Notes: generated by a model not told the origin, from the letters alone. A stretch of 10,644 nucleotides of DNA from Desulfobacteraceae bacterium 4572_89 (GCA_002085465.1 NBML01000057.1:1-10644); one strand, 5' to 3'; shown: positions 1 through 7,534, numbered from the stretch's first letter. Numbers and translations are program-made.

Positions 1-1
1 C

Positions 2-436
2 TGCTACACCAGCACCAGTGATGGAGAAAATGTGGCGCTGGTAAGAATAGAAAGCGTTGCGGTACAAGGCTCCGGGAAGCTGAACATCACCGGGGTAAGT
101 AATACGGCGGTGAAGGAAAATATTAAAAACACCTACCAATATATCAAAGCCAATGAGAAAACGATCCTGAGCGACAATCATTCTTTGAAAAACTATGACG
201 TCACCATTCAGGTTACCAATATTCTGGGCGCTGCCATCACTTCTGGTATCGGATCAGCCGTGTACATTGCCATTGTTTCTGCACTTTATAAGAAGAATTT
301 AAAGGCTGGCCTGGCAGTGCTTGGCAATATTTCTGTGGGAGGTGCTATTGAGCGTGTCATCAACTTTGCTGATAAAGTCACCATGCTTTCAGAAAACGGA
401 GCCAAGGCTGTCATCGTCCCCATGGATAATGGATAA
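2..436 (+). CDS. brxL: Lon-related BrxL-type protein, C-terminal part (5' end outside window, 3' end frameshifted)
   Basis: The frame is open from the window edge, so the GTG at 32 is internal and the gene starts upstream. The visible 144 residues are a Lon (S16-like) fold: a GSGKL segment near the start, a GIGSAVY segment whose Ser (codon 254-256) aligns with the Lon catalytic Ser, and LGNISVGGAIE followed by ADKVTML, whose Lys (374-376) aligns with the Lon catalytic Lys. It ends in AKAVIVPMDN, the usual Lon-type beta strand. Lon-related proteins with this C-terminus include BrxL of BREX phage-defence systems, an AAA+ ring protein; that is family knowledge, and the AAA+ part is not in this window. 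The frame stops at 434-436 right after a 7-bp tandem duplication, and the expected last ~35 residues are read in another frame (429-542). Lon-related is fairly sure; BrxL specifically is moderate. Confidence 0.62.
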   Translation, partial: CYTSTSDGENVALVRIESVAVQGSGKLNITGVSNTAVKENIKNTYQYIKANEKTILSDNHSLKNYDVTIQVTNILGAAITSGIGSAVYIAIVSALYKKNLKAGLAVLGNISVGGAIERVINFADKVTMLSENGAKAVIVPMDNG

Positions 437-437
437 T
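422..437 (+). repeat. 7-bp tandem duplication (ATGGATA x2) causing a frameshift
   Basis: Positions 422-428 and 429-435 are both ATGGATA, and the period continues for two more bases (AT at 436-437). The copy number is 2.3 and the unit is not a multiple of three. One copy fewer restores a continuous reading frame through to 542. Short tandem duplications like this arise and revert by replication slippage. Confidence 0.85.
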
Positions 438-542
438 CTCAATGAGCTTTCAAATATACCGCCAACGGTTCTCGGTAATACAGATGTCCCTTTTTATCAG
501 AATAATCAAATGCTGATGCAAAAGGCCATACTCATGGATTAA
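429..542 (+). pseudogene. Displaced C-terminal tail of the BrxL-type gene (out of frame)
   Basis: Reading frame 3 from ATG 429 gives MDNLNELSNIPPTVLGNTDV followed by PFYQNNQ and about ten more residues, ending with the TAA at 540-542. This looks like the natural C-terminus of the Lon-related protein: VPMDN in the upstream frame repeats the MDN of this frame, and removing one 7-bp unit joins them as VPMDNLNEL. The tail of BrxL-like proteins typically has a conserved FY motif here. It has no ribosome-binding site of its own, so it is probably not translated unless the frame is restored or a ribosome slips. Confidence 0.6.
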
Positions 543-581
543 ATCCTTATTTTAATTCCTGATTCTAACATCCTGGGGAGT

Positions 582-596
582 TAATTACTGTAATTA
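582..596. promoter_or_regulatory. 15-bp AT-rich perfect palindrome
   Basis: TAATTAC (582-588), one central T, then GTAATTA (590-596) form a perfect 7-bp inverted repeat. It lies about 40 bp after the BrxL-like tail. It could be an operator or a weak hairpin; no T-tract follows, so a terminator is unlikely. Confidence 0.3.
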
Positions 597-697
597 TGAT
601 CTATTCTTAAACAACACTTTGGACAGTTTTTGTAAGCACCTGTTTTTATTGAGTCTGATGTTTTTACCTCAAACAAACAAGGCTTAATGATTTCAAT

Positions 698-721
698 AAG
701 TTATCTACGAGTAGACAACTT
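698..721. promoter_or_regulatory. 24-bp imperfect palindrome, operator-like
   Basis: Arms AAGTTATCTAC (698-708) and GTAGACAACTT (711-721) flank a GA centre. They match at 10 of 11 positions. The size and symmetry suit a dimeric repressor such as TetR, LacI or GntR family, but no regulator gene of that type is in the window. It lies in the gene-poor stretch 543-1179. Confidence 0.35.
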
Positions 722-734
722 GCTTTTCTTAGTG

Positions 735-754
735 CAGACTATACCAGACTATCA
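735..754 (+). repeat. Tandem 10-bp direct repeat CAGACTAT(AC/CA)
   Basis: CAGACTATAC (735-744) is followed immediately by CAGACTATCA (745-754), with the first eight bases identical. Ten-base spacing puts both copies on the same helix face, as for binding of a tandem dimer of an OmpR-family regulator. It starts 14 bp after the 24-bp palindrome at 698-721. Confidence 0.35.
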
Positions 755-842
755 ATCAAGATGTCAAAAGCTAAAACGATGCAGGTTAAGGTTATGTGGA
801 AATATAAAGTAAGGGTAAAAAAGATAAAATTTTTGGAAAATC

Positions 843-944
843 ATGCACACGGCCTTTAGGATTTTTGCCCTGCTCAGTCTGGTGGGGATTATTTTCTCCA
901 TGGCCCGGGTAGAGCAGACACCAGACCCGGAGCCAAAACGCTGA
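843..944 (+). CDS. Possible small single-pass membrane peptide (33 aa)
   Basis: ATG at 843 opens a 33-residue frame with a hydrophobic stretch, FRIFALLSLVGIIFSMA (about residues 5-21), then a charged, proline-rich end (VEQTPDPEPKR). A GGAAAA at about 835-840 is a weak ribosome-binding site. I do not recognise it. It sits in an otherwise gene-poor stretch and could be a real small protein or chance. Confidence 0.22.
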   Translation: MHTAFRIFALLSLVGIIFSMARVEQTPDPEPKR

Positions 945-946
945 TT

Positions 947-1054
947 ATGTTTTTACCTACCACCCAAAAAGAACTTGACGACCGGGGCATTGACCGACTT
1001 AGCCTTTTCAAAGAATTGGAATCAGCACCATGGTTTCCAGTGAAGGATGCCTAA
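947..1054 (+). pseudogene. Possible YgiQ-family radical SAM gene remnant (N-terminus only)
   Basis: The 35-residue frame begins MFLPTTQKELDDRGIDRL, which resembles the conserved start of YgiQ-family radical SAM proteins (MFLPTT, then a charged stretch with a G at about residue 14). The expected continuation into the VTGDAY region is missing; after residue 18 the sequence no longer looks related and stops at 1052-1054. The resemblance is from memory over about 15 residues, so this may be a decayed remnant or coincidence. No clear ribosome-binding site precedes it. Confidence 0.28.
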
Positions 1055-1056
1055 AA

Positions 1057-1100
1057 TTTCACATTTTTTTCACATTTTCTTCACGTCTATTTCATCCTGC
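1057..1100 (+). promoter_or_regulatory. Four 11-bp-phased TTCA repeats, probable response-regulator binding array
   Basis: The units are TTTCACATTTT (1057-1067), the identical TTTCACATTTT (1068-1078), CTTCACGTCTA (1079-1089) and TTTCATCCTGC (1090-1100). The conserved TTCA keeps an exact 11-bp period over four units. OmpR/PhoB-family regulators bind head-to-tail direct repeats with 10-11 bp spacing, often ending about 10 bp before a -10 hexamer. Here TATTCT (1107-1112) lies 10 bp after the last TTTCATC core (ends 1096). The array is 80 bp upstream of the efflux operon whose last genes encode an OmpR-family pair, so autoregulation is the natural inference. Confidence 0.55.
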
Positions 1101-1106
1101 CTGTCC

Positions 1107-1112
1107 TATTCT
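1107..1112 (+). promoter_or_regulatory. Candidate -10 element of the efflux operon
   Basis: TATTCT matches the TATAAT consensus at 4 of 6 positions. No good -35 lies 16-18 bp upstream; the region is occupied by the TTCA repeats, as expected for an activator-dependent promoter. Transcription would start near 1119, giving a leader of about 60 nt before the ATG at 1180. Confidence 0.3.
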
Positions 1113-1179
1113 CTGCCCGTTACAAACAAAAAAAAGGATGAATCCCCGGGTACAAAATGGGTAAAAAAAGGATAAAAAA

Positions 1180-2703
1180 ATGGAATTGCAAAAATTTTCG
1201 GGCAAAATAATACTTTCAGTACTGGGCTCTCTTCTGATTATAGTCAGTGGTATTGCGGGCATGAGCCGGATGGCAAAGGCTAACAGAGGACCCGGTCCCC
1301 GGGAACCACTTAAAAAGCAGATGTCCGTTGCCGCCATCCCGGTTGTAACAGAGGATATTGCCGTTTGTGTGATGGGCTACGGCCAGGCCAACCCGGTGGT
1401 GACAAACGATATCAGCCCCCAGGTTTCCGGGCAAATCATAGACAAAACATCACTTGAACAGGGAGAAATAGTTCAAAAAGGCGAAATGCTCTTTAAGATT
1501 GATGCAAGGGATTATGAAACCGTCATGGAAAAGGCCCTGATCCAGGTCAAACTCCAGGAAAACCGGATTGAGCAACTAAAGGTCTCCTATGACAGGGACA
1601 GGGAGCGCCTTTTAGTGGTGAAGCAGAACACACGCCTTGCCCAATCAAATTTTTCCCGGTTGACCACCCTTTACAAAAAAAACAGGGTCGGCACATTATC
1701 CGGCGTTGAAGAGGCCGAACAAAACTACAATTCCCTGCTGGATACAGAAAAAAGCCTGACCAAATCCATTGATCTTTACCCCCTTCAGATTGCAGAAGCC
1801 CAAAACAGCCTGGCCAATTCCCGCTCTGATCTGAAAAAAGCCCGGCTTGATGTCCGGCGATGCACCATCACCGCCCCCTTTACCGGGCGAATCAAAGAGA
1901 TGCCCATCGAAACCGGCGCCTATATTACCACGGGTACCCAGGCTGTCAAACTGGCAGATGACACTCTCCTTGAAATCCAGGTGCCCTTGAGCGATAAAGA
2001 TGCATTTGAGGTTCTCGGGCTTCGAGGAAGCCTTCCGAACACGGTCTTAAGTTCAATTTCAAAGGGCCTTGAATGCCAGGTCGAAACCATCACCGGCAAT
2101 GTCTCCGCAAGTCTGCCTGCCGCCATTCACCGGGTCGTCAAGTATGATTCCGCCACCCGGACATTAACCCTGGCAGTCCGTGTTCTGCCGGATCATAGAT
2201 CACAGGAAACACCGTCCATCCCCATCATGGACGGCATGTTCTGCAAAATCGCTTTTAAAGGACGCCCCATCAAGGGTGCGGTAAAAATCCCATCTGACCT
2301 GCTCAACCCGGACAATACCATCTTTCTTGTCAGAAATAATAAACTCAAGACCATGGGGGTCACCAAGGTTATGGAAGAGAACGGACAGATGTATGTCTCG
2401 GGCGCATTTGAGCCTGAAGACCAGATTATTATTACCCAATTGACCAATCCCATTGAAAACACCCCCATTGAAAATAACCAGGTGGACAATAACCAGGGAA
2501 ACAATAAATTGACAAGCGGTTCCACCCCCCAGGAACCGCCGTCTGCATGGAGTGCATTGGTATCTGATCCTGCTTCACCAGCCATTGCCCCATCCAATCT
2601 TGCCTCACCCGATCTCGCCTCTTCCGATCTCGCCTCTTCCGATCTTGCCTCTTCTGGTGTCTCTTCATCCGGCATTGCCGGGAATACAGGAGAGAAGAGA
2701 TGA
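1180..2703 (+). CDS. RND efflux periplasmic adaptor (membrane fusion protein, HlyD/AcrA family)
   Basis: This 507-residue protein bridges the inner-membrane pump and the outer-membrane channel in the periplasm. AAGGA at 1168-1172 sits 7 nt before the ATG. Residues ~9-28 are a hydrophobic signal anchor without a lipobox Cys, so it is held by a membrane segment rather than a lipid. The first lipoyl half (ISPQVSGQI, from residue 78, to KIDARDYE) is followed by a charged coiled-coil hairpin (~110-215), then the second half (TAPFTGRI at ~231-238, ETGAYI) and the beta-barrel and membrane-proximal domains. After about residue 420 there is an unusual ~88-residue low-complexity tail: first Asn/Gln-rich, then DLASS repeats. 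Family members are mostly 360-420 residues, so the tail is extra. The stop overlaps the pump start as ATGA, implying translational coupling. The substrate is unknown. Confidence 0.93.
   Translation: MELQKFSGKIILSVLGSLLIIVSGIAGMSRMAKANRGPGPREPLKKQMSVAAIPVVTEDIAVCVMGYGQANPVVTNDISPQVSGQIIDKTSLEQGEIVQKGEMLFKIDARDYETVMEKALIQVKLQENRIEQLKVSYDRDRERLLVVKQNTRLAQSNFSRLTTLYKKNRVGTLSGVEEAEQNYNSLLDTEKSLTKSIDLYPLQIAEAQNSLANSRSDLKKARLDVRRCTITAPFTGRIKEMPIETGAYITTGTQAVKLADDTLLEIQVPLSDKDAFEVLGLRGSLPNTVLSSISKGLECQVETITGNVSASLPAAIHRVVKYDSATRTLTLAVRVLPDHRSQETPSIPIMDGMFCKIAFKGRPIKGAVKIPSDLLNPDNTIFLVRNNKLKTMGVTKVMEENGQMYVSGAFEPEDQIIITQLTNPIENTPIENNQVDNNQGNNKLTSGSTPQEPPSAWSALVSDPASPAIAPSNLASPDLASSDLASSDLASSGVSSSGIAGNTGEKR
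2596..2655 (+). repeat. 15-bp tandem repeat encoding (D/N)LAS(S/P) in the adaptor tail
   Basis: Four in-frame 15-bp units occur at 2596-2610, 2611-2625, 2626-2640 and 2641-2655. The second and third are identical (GATCTCGCCTCTTCC). They encode NLASP, DLASS, DLASS and DLASS, and a degenerate fifth unit (GVSSS) follows. The unit is a multiple of three, so copy-number changes would alter tail length without breaking the frame or the downstream overlap. Confidence 0.85.
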
Positions 2704-5700
2704 ACAGCATCATCAAAGCCTTTGCAAAAAACCGTGTTTTTGCCAACCTGCTCATGGTCACCATCCTGGTGGCTGGCATCCTTTCTGCAACAATCATGAT
2801 CAGGGAAGATATGCCGGAAATGCAGATGGATACCATTTTGATCAGCGTGGCCTATCCCGGAGCAGATCCCGAAGAAATTGAAGAGGGCATTTCCAGAAAA
2901 ATCGAAGATGCCATTGACGGTCTGGAAGGGATAGACGAATACAAATCCACCTCTTCTGAAGGCATATCATCGACGGTGATTACAGTCATTGACGGATATG
3001 ACCCCAACCGCCTGTTAGACCTGGTCAACAATGAAGTGGACAGCATAACCACCTTTCCCGAAGATGCGGAAAATCCTTCCATCGTCAGGCCGCAACTCCA
3101 GAAAGCGGTAATCAGTCTGGCCCTGGTCAGTCAAATGTCTGAAGCCCGGTTAAAAGAGTGGGCCGATACGGTTAAAAAAGAGATCCAGCGCCTGCCCGGC
3201 GTCAGCCAGGTCAACCTTTCAGGAACACGGTCCTATGAGATTTCCGTGGAAATTCCCAAAGAAAATCTATTAAAATATAACATCACCATTGCCCAGGTGG
3301 CGGATATCATCAAAAACAGCAGCCTGAACCGGTCCGGCGGCACCCTTAAAACCCATGACCAGGAGATCCGGCTGCGCACAATCGGCAGAAAATACACGGG
3401 CAACGAGCTTGCGGGCATTAAAATCATCAAAGGCGGGGACGGCCAGACCCTGTATCTTGAAGACATTGCCGACATCAAAGACGGGTTCACTGAAAACAAC
3501 CTCTCCATCCGGGCCAATGGTCAGCCTGCGGTTCTTCTCAATATACTGGCAGGCGATGAGGATACCATCAAAATCGCGGACAGGGTTCTCCAATACCAGG
3601 AAAAGACCAATAGATCCCTTCCCCAGGGATCTGAAATCATCGTCCTTTCAGACAACACCCTGAGCACAAGAGCCAACCTGGACACACTTTTTTCCAACGC
3701 TGTCATGGGACTTGTGCTGGTGTTTATCCTGCTCTGGCTGTTCATGGATACAAAAATATCTTTCTGGGCCGGTATGGGCATTCCCATCTCCCTTCTGGGA
3801 GGCCTTGCTGTCGTCAATTTTTTTGGGATCACCCTCAACAAGATCACGCTTTTCGGGCTGATCATGGTCCTGGGGATTGTGGCCGATGATGCCATTGTTG
3901 TGGGAGAATCCATTTATTATCATCGTAAGAACGGGGCATCCCCCCTGGATGCGGTTGTCAATGGCGTGTCTGAAGTCGGTATCTCGGTTCTGGCTGCCAT
4001 TCTCACAACGATTGTGGCGTTTTTCCCCCTGTACAATATTGAAGGAGTAATGGGCAAATTCATTGTGGCCCTGCCCACGGCGGTCATTGCCTGTCTGACT
4101 GTCTCCCTTGTGGAGTGCATGATGATCCTGCCAGCCCATCTATCAGATTTAAAGGATATGAACCAGACCCCTGTAAAAAAAAATCCCATTTTAGCCTCTA
4201 TTGAAAAATTCCACGAATTTACAGTGAATTCTATGGACTGGGCCGCCCGGAAGGTTTATCTGCCGATTTTAAAACAATGTGTGAATTACAGATATATATT
4301 TTTCAGTCTCTGCATTGCCGGCCTCTTGTTATGTGCCGGACTTGTGGGTAGCGGCCGGGTTAAATTCAATGTGTTTCCCAAACAGGCCTCAAGCATTGTG
4401 GTGGCATCCATTGAATTTGCCCAGGGGACCGCGTTTGACATAACCCAAAATGCAGTAAAAAAACTGGAAGCTTCGGCACGGGTTGCAGCGGATTCAATGA
4501 CCTCTTTTTCTGAGGAACCATTGATAATCAACATTCTTGCCACCATCGGCCAGTCAGCCGGGGAAAAAGCAGGGAGCCAGGAAAGTTCATCCCCCCATAT
4601 GGGCGGGGTCAGGGTCACCCTGGTGGATCCTGCTGAAACCGGTATTGATTCAGAAGAGTTCCTCACTGCCTGGGCAAAGGCGGCAGGAGAGGTCAAAGGG
4701 GCTCAATCCCTTGACTTTTCCGCATCCAACAGCGGTCCTCCCGGCGCTCCCATTGAAATCTGCATCCAGGGCGAAGACCTGAATCATATCAGTGGGGCCG
4801 GGGATCAGATCATGGAAAAGCTTAAAACCATTGACGGGGTGTCACAGGTCCATTCTGACAATGCCCCGGGCAAAAATGAACTGACCTTCCGCCTGAAAAA
4901 AGAGGCGGAATACATGGGGCTGGATCTCTCTGATCTGAGCAGCCAGATATACAATGCCTATTATGGCGCCCAGGCCCTGAAAATTCAGAGGGGCAATGAT
5001 GAAGTCGAAGTGAATGTCCGCTACACCGCAGATGAACGGCAGACTGGTTCAAGCATCAAAGACTACATGATCAAAACCGATGATGACACATGGGTGCCTC
5101 TGTCTGCCATTGCCGACATCAGCTATGCTCCGGGGTTTTCAACCATAACCCGCAAAGACGGATACCGCCAGATCATGGTATCTGCCAAAGTGGACACGGC
5201 AAAGGTGGTTGCCAACGAAGTGACCGGTCCCCTTGGAGCCGGACTTTTCAAAGACCTTGAGAAACAATATCCCGATATCCGGATCATCCTTGAGGGAGAT
5301 GCCAAACGGTCGGCTGAATCATTCGGCAGCCTTCTCATCTGGGCTCCCATTGCCATCATGGGCATGTTCGGTATCATTGCCACCGTGTTCCGGTCGTATA
5401 TACAGCCGGTACTGGTACTGGTTACCGTCCCCTTCGGCCTGGTCGGGGCCGTGCTGGGACACTTTATCATGGGCCACATGCTCTCCCTGCTCTCTGTCTT
5501 CGGGATGGTTGCCCTGGCCGGGGTTGTGGTCAATGATGCCATTGTCCTCATTGAACGGATCAACATGAACCTGGAAGAGGGAATGGAATTTTTTGAGGCC
5601 ATTTTCCAGGGCGGCATCCGGCGTTTCAGGGCGGTCATGCTGACCTCCATCAGCACAATCGGAGGCCTTCTCCCCCTGATCCTCGAAACCAGCCAGTATG

Positions 5701-5921
5701 CCCAGCAATTGATTCCCATGGGTATTTCCCTGGCCTTTGGCGTGGCATTTGCCACGGTTTTAACCCTGGTAATGCTGCCCTGTCTTTACACCATTATCAA
5801 TGATCTGAGGTATGCCATGGCAGCCTTGACCGGCAAAAAAGAAATTTTACGGCATACCCTGGAACCAGCGTTCCAGCGCAACGCCGGTGCAAAAACCATG
5901 GATCCGATAAAAACCGTTTAG
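2700..5921 (+). CDS. RND efflux pump, inner-membrane transporter (HAE1/AcrB type)
   Basis: This 1073-residue protein is the proton-driven pump of the tripartite system. It has the full RND layout: TM1 at ~13-33, a first periplasmic loop beginning REDMPEMQMDTILISVAYPG, TM2-6 at ~335-465, TM7 at ~531-549, a second large loop, and TM8-12 from ~877 to ~1030. The TM4 proton-relay pair is present (VADDAIVVGE, Asp396-Asp397, equivalent to AcrB Asp407-Asp408). In TM10 the AcrB Lys940 position is Asn945 in GVVVNDAIVLIER, as in a subset of HAE1 pumps. No heavy-metal-pump signature was noticed, so export of hydrophobic or amphiphilic compounds is inferred. The start ATG overlaps the adaptor stop. The C-terminal ~45 residues are polar and cytoplasmic. 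Confidence 0.95.
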   Translation: MNSIIKAFAKNRVFANLLMVTILVAGILSATIMIREDMPEMQMDTILISVAYPGADPEEIEEGISRKIEDAIDGLEGIDEYKSTSSEGISSTVITVIDGYDPNRLLDLVNNEVDSITTFPEDAENPSIVRPQLQKAVISLALVSQMSEARLKEWADTVKKEIQRLPGVSQVNLSGTRSYEISVEIPKENLLKYNITIAQVADIIKNSSLNRSGGTLKTHDQEIRLRTIGRKYTGNELAGIKIIKGGDGQTLYLEDIADIKDGFTENNLSIRANGQPAVLLNILAGDEDTIKIADRVLQYQEKTNRSLPQGSEIIVLSDNTLSTRANLDTLFSNAVMGLVLVFILLWLFMDTKISFWAGMGIPISLLGGLAVVNFFGITLNKITLFGLIMVLGIVADDAIVVGESIYYHRKNGASPLDAVVNGVSEVGISVLAAILTTIVAFFPLYNIEGVMGKFIVALPTAVIACLTVSLVECMMILPAHLSDLKDMNQTPVKKNPILASIEKFHEFTVNSMDWAARKVYLPILKQCVNYRYIFFSLCIAGLLLCAGLVGSGRVKFNVFPKQASSIVVASIEFAQGTAFDITQNAVKKLEASARVAADSMTSFSEEPLIINILATIGQSAGEKAGSQESSSPHMGGVRVTLVDPAETGIDSEEFLTAWAKAAGEVKGAQSLDFSASNSGPPGAPIEICIQGEDLNHISGAGDQIMEKLKTIDGVSQVHSDNAPGKNELTFRLKKEAEYMGLDLSDLSSQIYNAYYGAQALKIQRGNDEVEVNVRYTADERQTGSSIKDYMIKTDDDTWVPLSAIADISYAPGFSTITRKDGYRQIMVSAKVDTAKVVANEVTGPLGAGLFKDLEKQYPDIRIILEGDAKRSAESFGSLLIWAPIAIMGMFGIIATVFRSYIQPVLVLVTVPFGLVGAVLGHFIMGHMLSLLSVFGMVALAGVVVNDAIVLIERINMNLEEGMEFFEAIFQGGIRRFRAVMLTSISTIGGLLPLILETSQYAQQLIPMGISLAFGVAFATVLTLVMLPCLYTIINDLRYAMAALTGKKEILRHTLEPAFQRNAGAKTMDPIKTV

Positions 5922-5965
5922 AACGTTAGGGAACTGGAAGAAAAAAATCTACGCATATCGTTCAG

Positions 5966-6051
5966 GCGTTTTGTTCGTATTCAAGGCGCAACAACAGGAG
6001 CATAGTGAACTATGTGCCTGGTGTTGCAACGTAGAAGACGGGCAAAAGGGC
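5966..6051. repeat. Long imperfect palindrome between pump and outer-membrane factor genes
   Basis: The core 5989-6026 pairs an 18-nt left arm (5989-6006) with an 18-nt right arm (6009-6026) at 15 of 18 positions around a GA centre (CATAGT-GA-ACTATG). The outer arms extend the symmetry: TTTTG at 5969-5973 pairs with CAAAA at 6043-6047, and CGT and TTC blocks also match. The transcript would form a strong hairpin of about 85 nt inside the operon, ending ~50 nt before the next start codon. It could act as an mRNA stability element or partial attenuator, or be a dispersed repeat of the REP/MITE type. No T-tract follows. Confidence 0.7.
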
Positions 6052-6103
6052 AAGCAGGATGCGTGGAGTATTTTCTGGAAGTTCCCTTACCAAAGGAGAC
6101 AAG

Positions 6104-7534
6104 ATGAAGCACCCATATACTGCCATTATTATTTTTTTGACAATTGCCATGACCCCGGCAATTGTGCCCGGGTCAGCCAGGGTCGCCCTGGCCGGTCAGG
6201 ATCTTTTAAACCCAGAAGCTGAAAACAGGTCTGAAACTGGATCTGAAACACCCTCTCCCTCAAGTACAACAAAAGATCGCAAAGCCGGGGCCAGCTGGCT
6301 GACCCTGACCCGGGCCAAACAGATTGCCCTGGAAAACAACCCGACCCTGGCAGCAGCAATGGAACGGGTCAACCAGGCCAGAGAAGCCGTCAACCAGGCA
6401 AAGGCCGACTATTTGCCAACCATCTCTGTGTCAGCTGGCATGGATTATACGGAAAAGACAGAAAACGCTGCTGCAGGTTTTGAAGAAAAAAGATACACCA
6501 ACCAGGTGTCAGCCACCCAGATCCTGTTCAACGGCTTTTACCGGAAGTACTCAACTCTTTCGGCAAAATATAGGGAAAAAATGAGCCTGGCCGCCCAAGA
6601 TGACGCAAAACGACTCTTGTCCTGGTCTGTGACCCAGACGTTTTTAAACACCCAGCTGGCCATTGAAAATATTAAAATCGCCCAGGCGGATATGGCGTTT
6701 AACCGGGAACAGGAGAGAGAAGCCGTTGCCAAGGAAAGATCCGGCACCGGCTCCTATAGTGATGTGTTGAATTTTAAAACAAAGGTCAATTCTGCCAACT
6801 TCTCACTTTTAAGTGCACAGCAGGATCTCAATGAGGCCACCCACGGCCTTGCCGCCCTCCTGGGATACAAAGATGGCTGCCTGCCGGACAAGATGACCAT
6901 TTCTCGTCTGACACCGAACATGCAGGAGGTGAACCCGGACCTGGAAACCAGGCTGGTTGATGATTTAAAAACAGCAGCCCTTGTTGCCGAACGCCCAGAC
7001 ATAAAAGAGGCATCCCTTGCGGTCCAGAATGCCCAGACCAATATCCAGATGGCAAAATCATCCTATTTCCCCACCATATCCCTGGACGGGGCATACGGCA
7101 CCACATCAGGGGAGACATTTCATGATGGGGAGAGCATGGGAGTCTCTTTAGGGGTCAGGGTGAGTTTTGATATCTTTTCAGGCGGCGCTAAAAAAGCAAA
7201 ACTAAGACAGACACTGGCTGAAAAGCGGGAGAAAGAGAGTGACCTTTCAGATGCAAAAAACACGGCCGTCTCCAATATAAAGATATCCATCCAGAATATC
7301 GCCACGGCACGCCAGCAGCTGGCCCTTCAGACTGAAAACACCCGCTTGATGGAAATCACCAGAGACCTGGTACAACAAGAGTTCAATGCTGGTCAGGCCT
7401 CCCTGGTCCGTCTCAACGAAGCCCAGACCGACCTGGTGGCTGCCCAGGGAAATCTGTCCTCAGCCGGAGTTGCACTTATCCTTGCTCTGGAAGAGTTTGA
7501 CTATTATATTGGGAAAAATATCAACCCGGCTTAA
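6104..7534 (+). CDS. TolC-family outer-membrane efflux factor
   Basis: This 476-residue protein forms the outer-membrane channel of the tripartite pump as a trimer. I chose ATG 6104 because AAGGAGAC (6093-6100) lies just upstream and the protein then opens with a classic signal peptide (MKHPYTAIIIFLTIAMTPAI, then an ALAG cleavage site at about residue 31). The in-frame ATG at 6059 would bury the signal behind 15 polar residues. No lipobox Cys is present, so it is not lipidated. Two OEP repeats are visible: LTRAKQIALENNPTL at ~66-80 leading to YLPTISVSAG, and AERPDIKEASLAVQNAQ from ~294 leading to YFPTISLDGAYG. Each repeat ends in an aromatic-P-T-I-S motif where the helix meets the beta barrel. 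The protein is Ala/Gln-rich and helical throughout, with the length usual for the family. Confidence 0.93.
   Translation: MKHPYTAIIIFLTIAMTPAIVPGSARVALAGQDLLNPEAENRSETGSETPSPSSTTKDRKAGASWLTLTRAKQIALENNPTLAAAMERVNQAREAVNQAKADYLPTISVSAGMDYTEKTENAAAGFEEKRYTNQVSATQILFNGFYRKYSTLSAKYREKMSLAAQDDAKRLLSWSVTQTFLNTQLAIENIKIAQADMAFNREQEREAVAKERSGTGSYSDVLNFKTKVNSANFSLLSAQQDLNEATHGLAALLGYKDGCLPDKMTISRLTPNMQEVNPDLETRLVDDLKTAALVAERPDIKEASLAVQNAQTNIQMAKSSYFPTISLDGAYGTTSGETFHDGESMGVSLGVRVSFDIFSGGAKKAKLRQTLAEKREKESDLSDAKNTAVSNIKISIQNIATARQQLALQTENTRLMEITRDLVQQEFNAGQASLVRLNEAQTDLVAAQGNLSSAGVALILALEEFDYYIGKNINPA

Noticed and set aside
761..859. 32-aa Lys-rich frame
   Set aside because: It has no ribosome-binding site or known motif, it overlaps the other small frame at 843, and AT-rich DNA readily gives Lys-rich frames.
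2193..2675. Minus-strand 160-aa frame with EEARS repeats opposite the adaptor gene
   Set aside because: It is the antisense reading of the adaptor's DLASS repeat tail. It has no ribosome-binding site and no recognisable domain.
5966..6051. Intrinsic terminator after the pump gene
   Set aside because: The hairpin has no T-tract, and the channel gene that completes the tripartite system follows at once.
5971..6222. Plus-strand 83-aa frame across the palindrome between pump and channel genes
   Set aside because: It runs through the palindrome into the channel gene in another frame and has no start signal.
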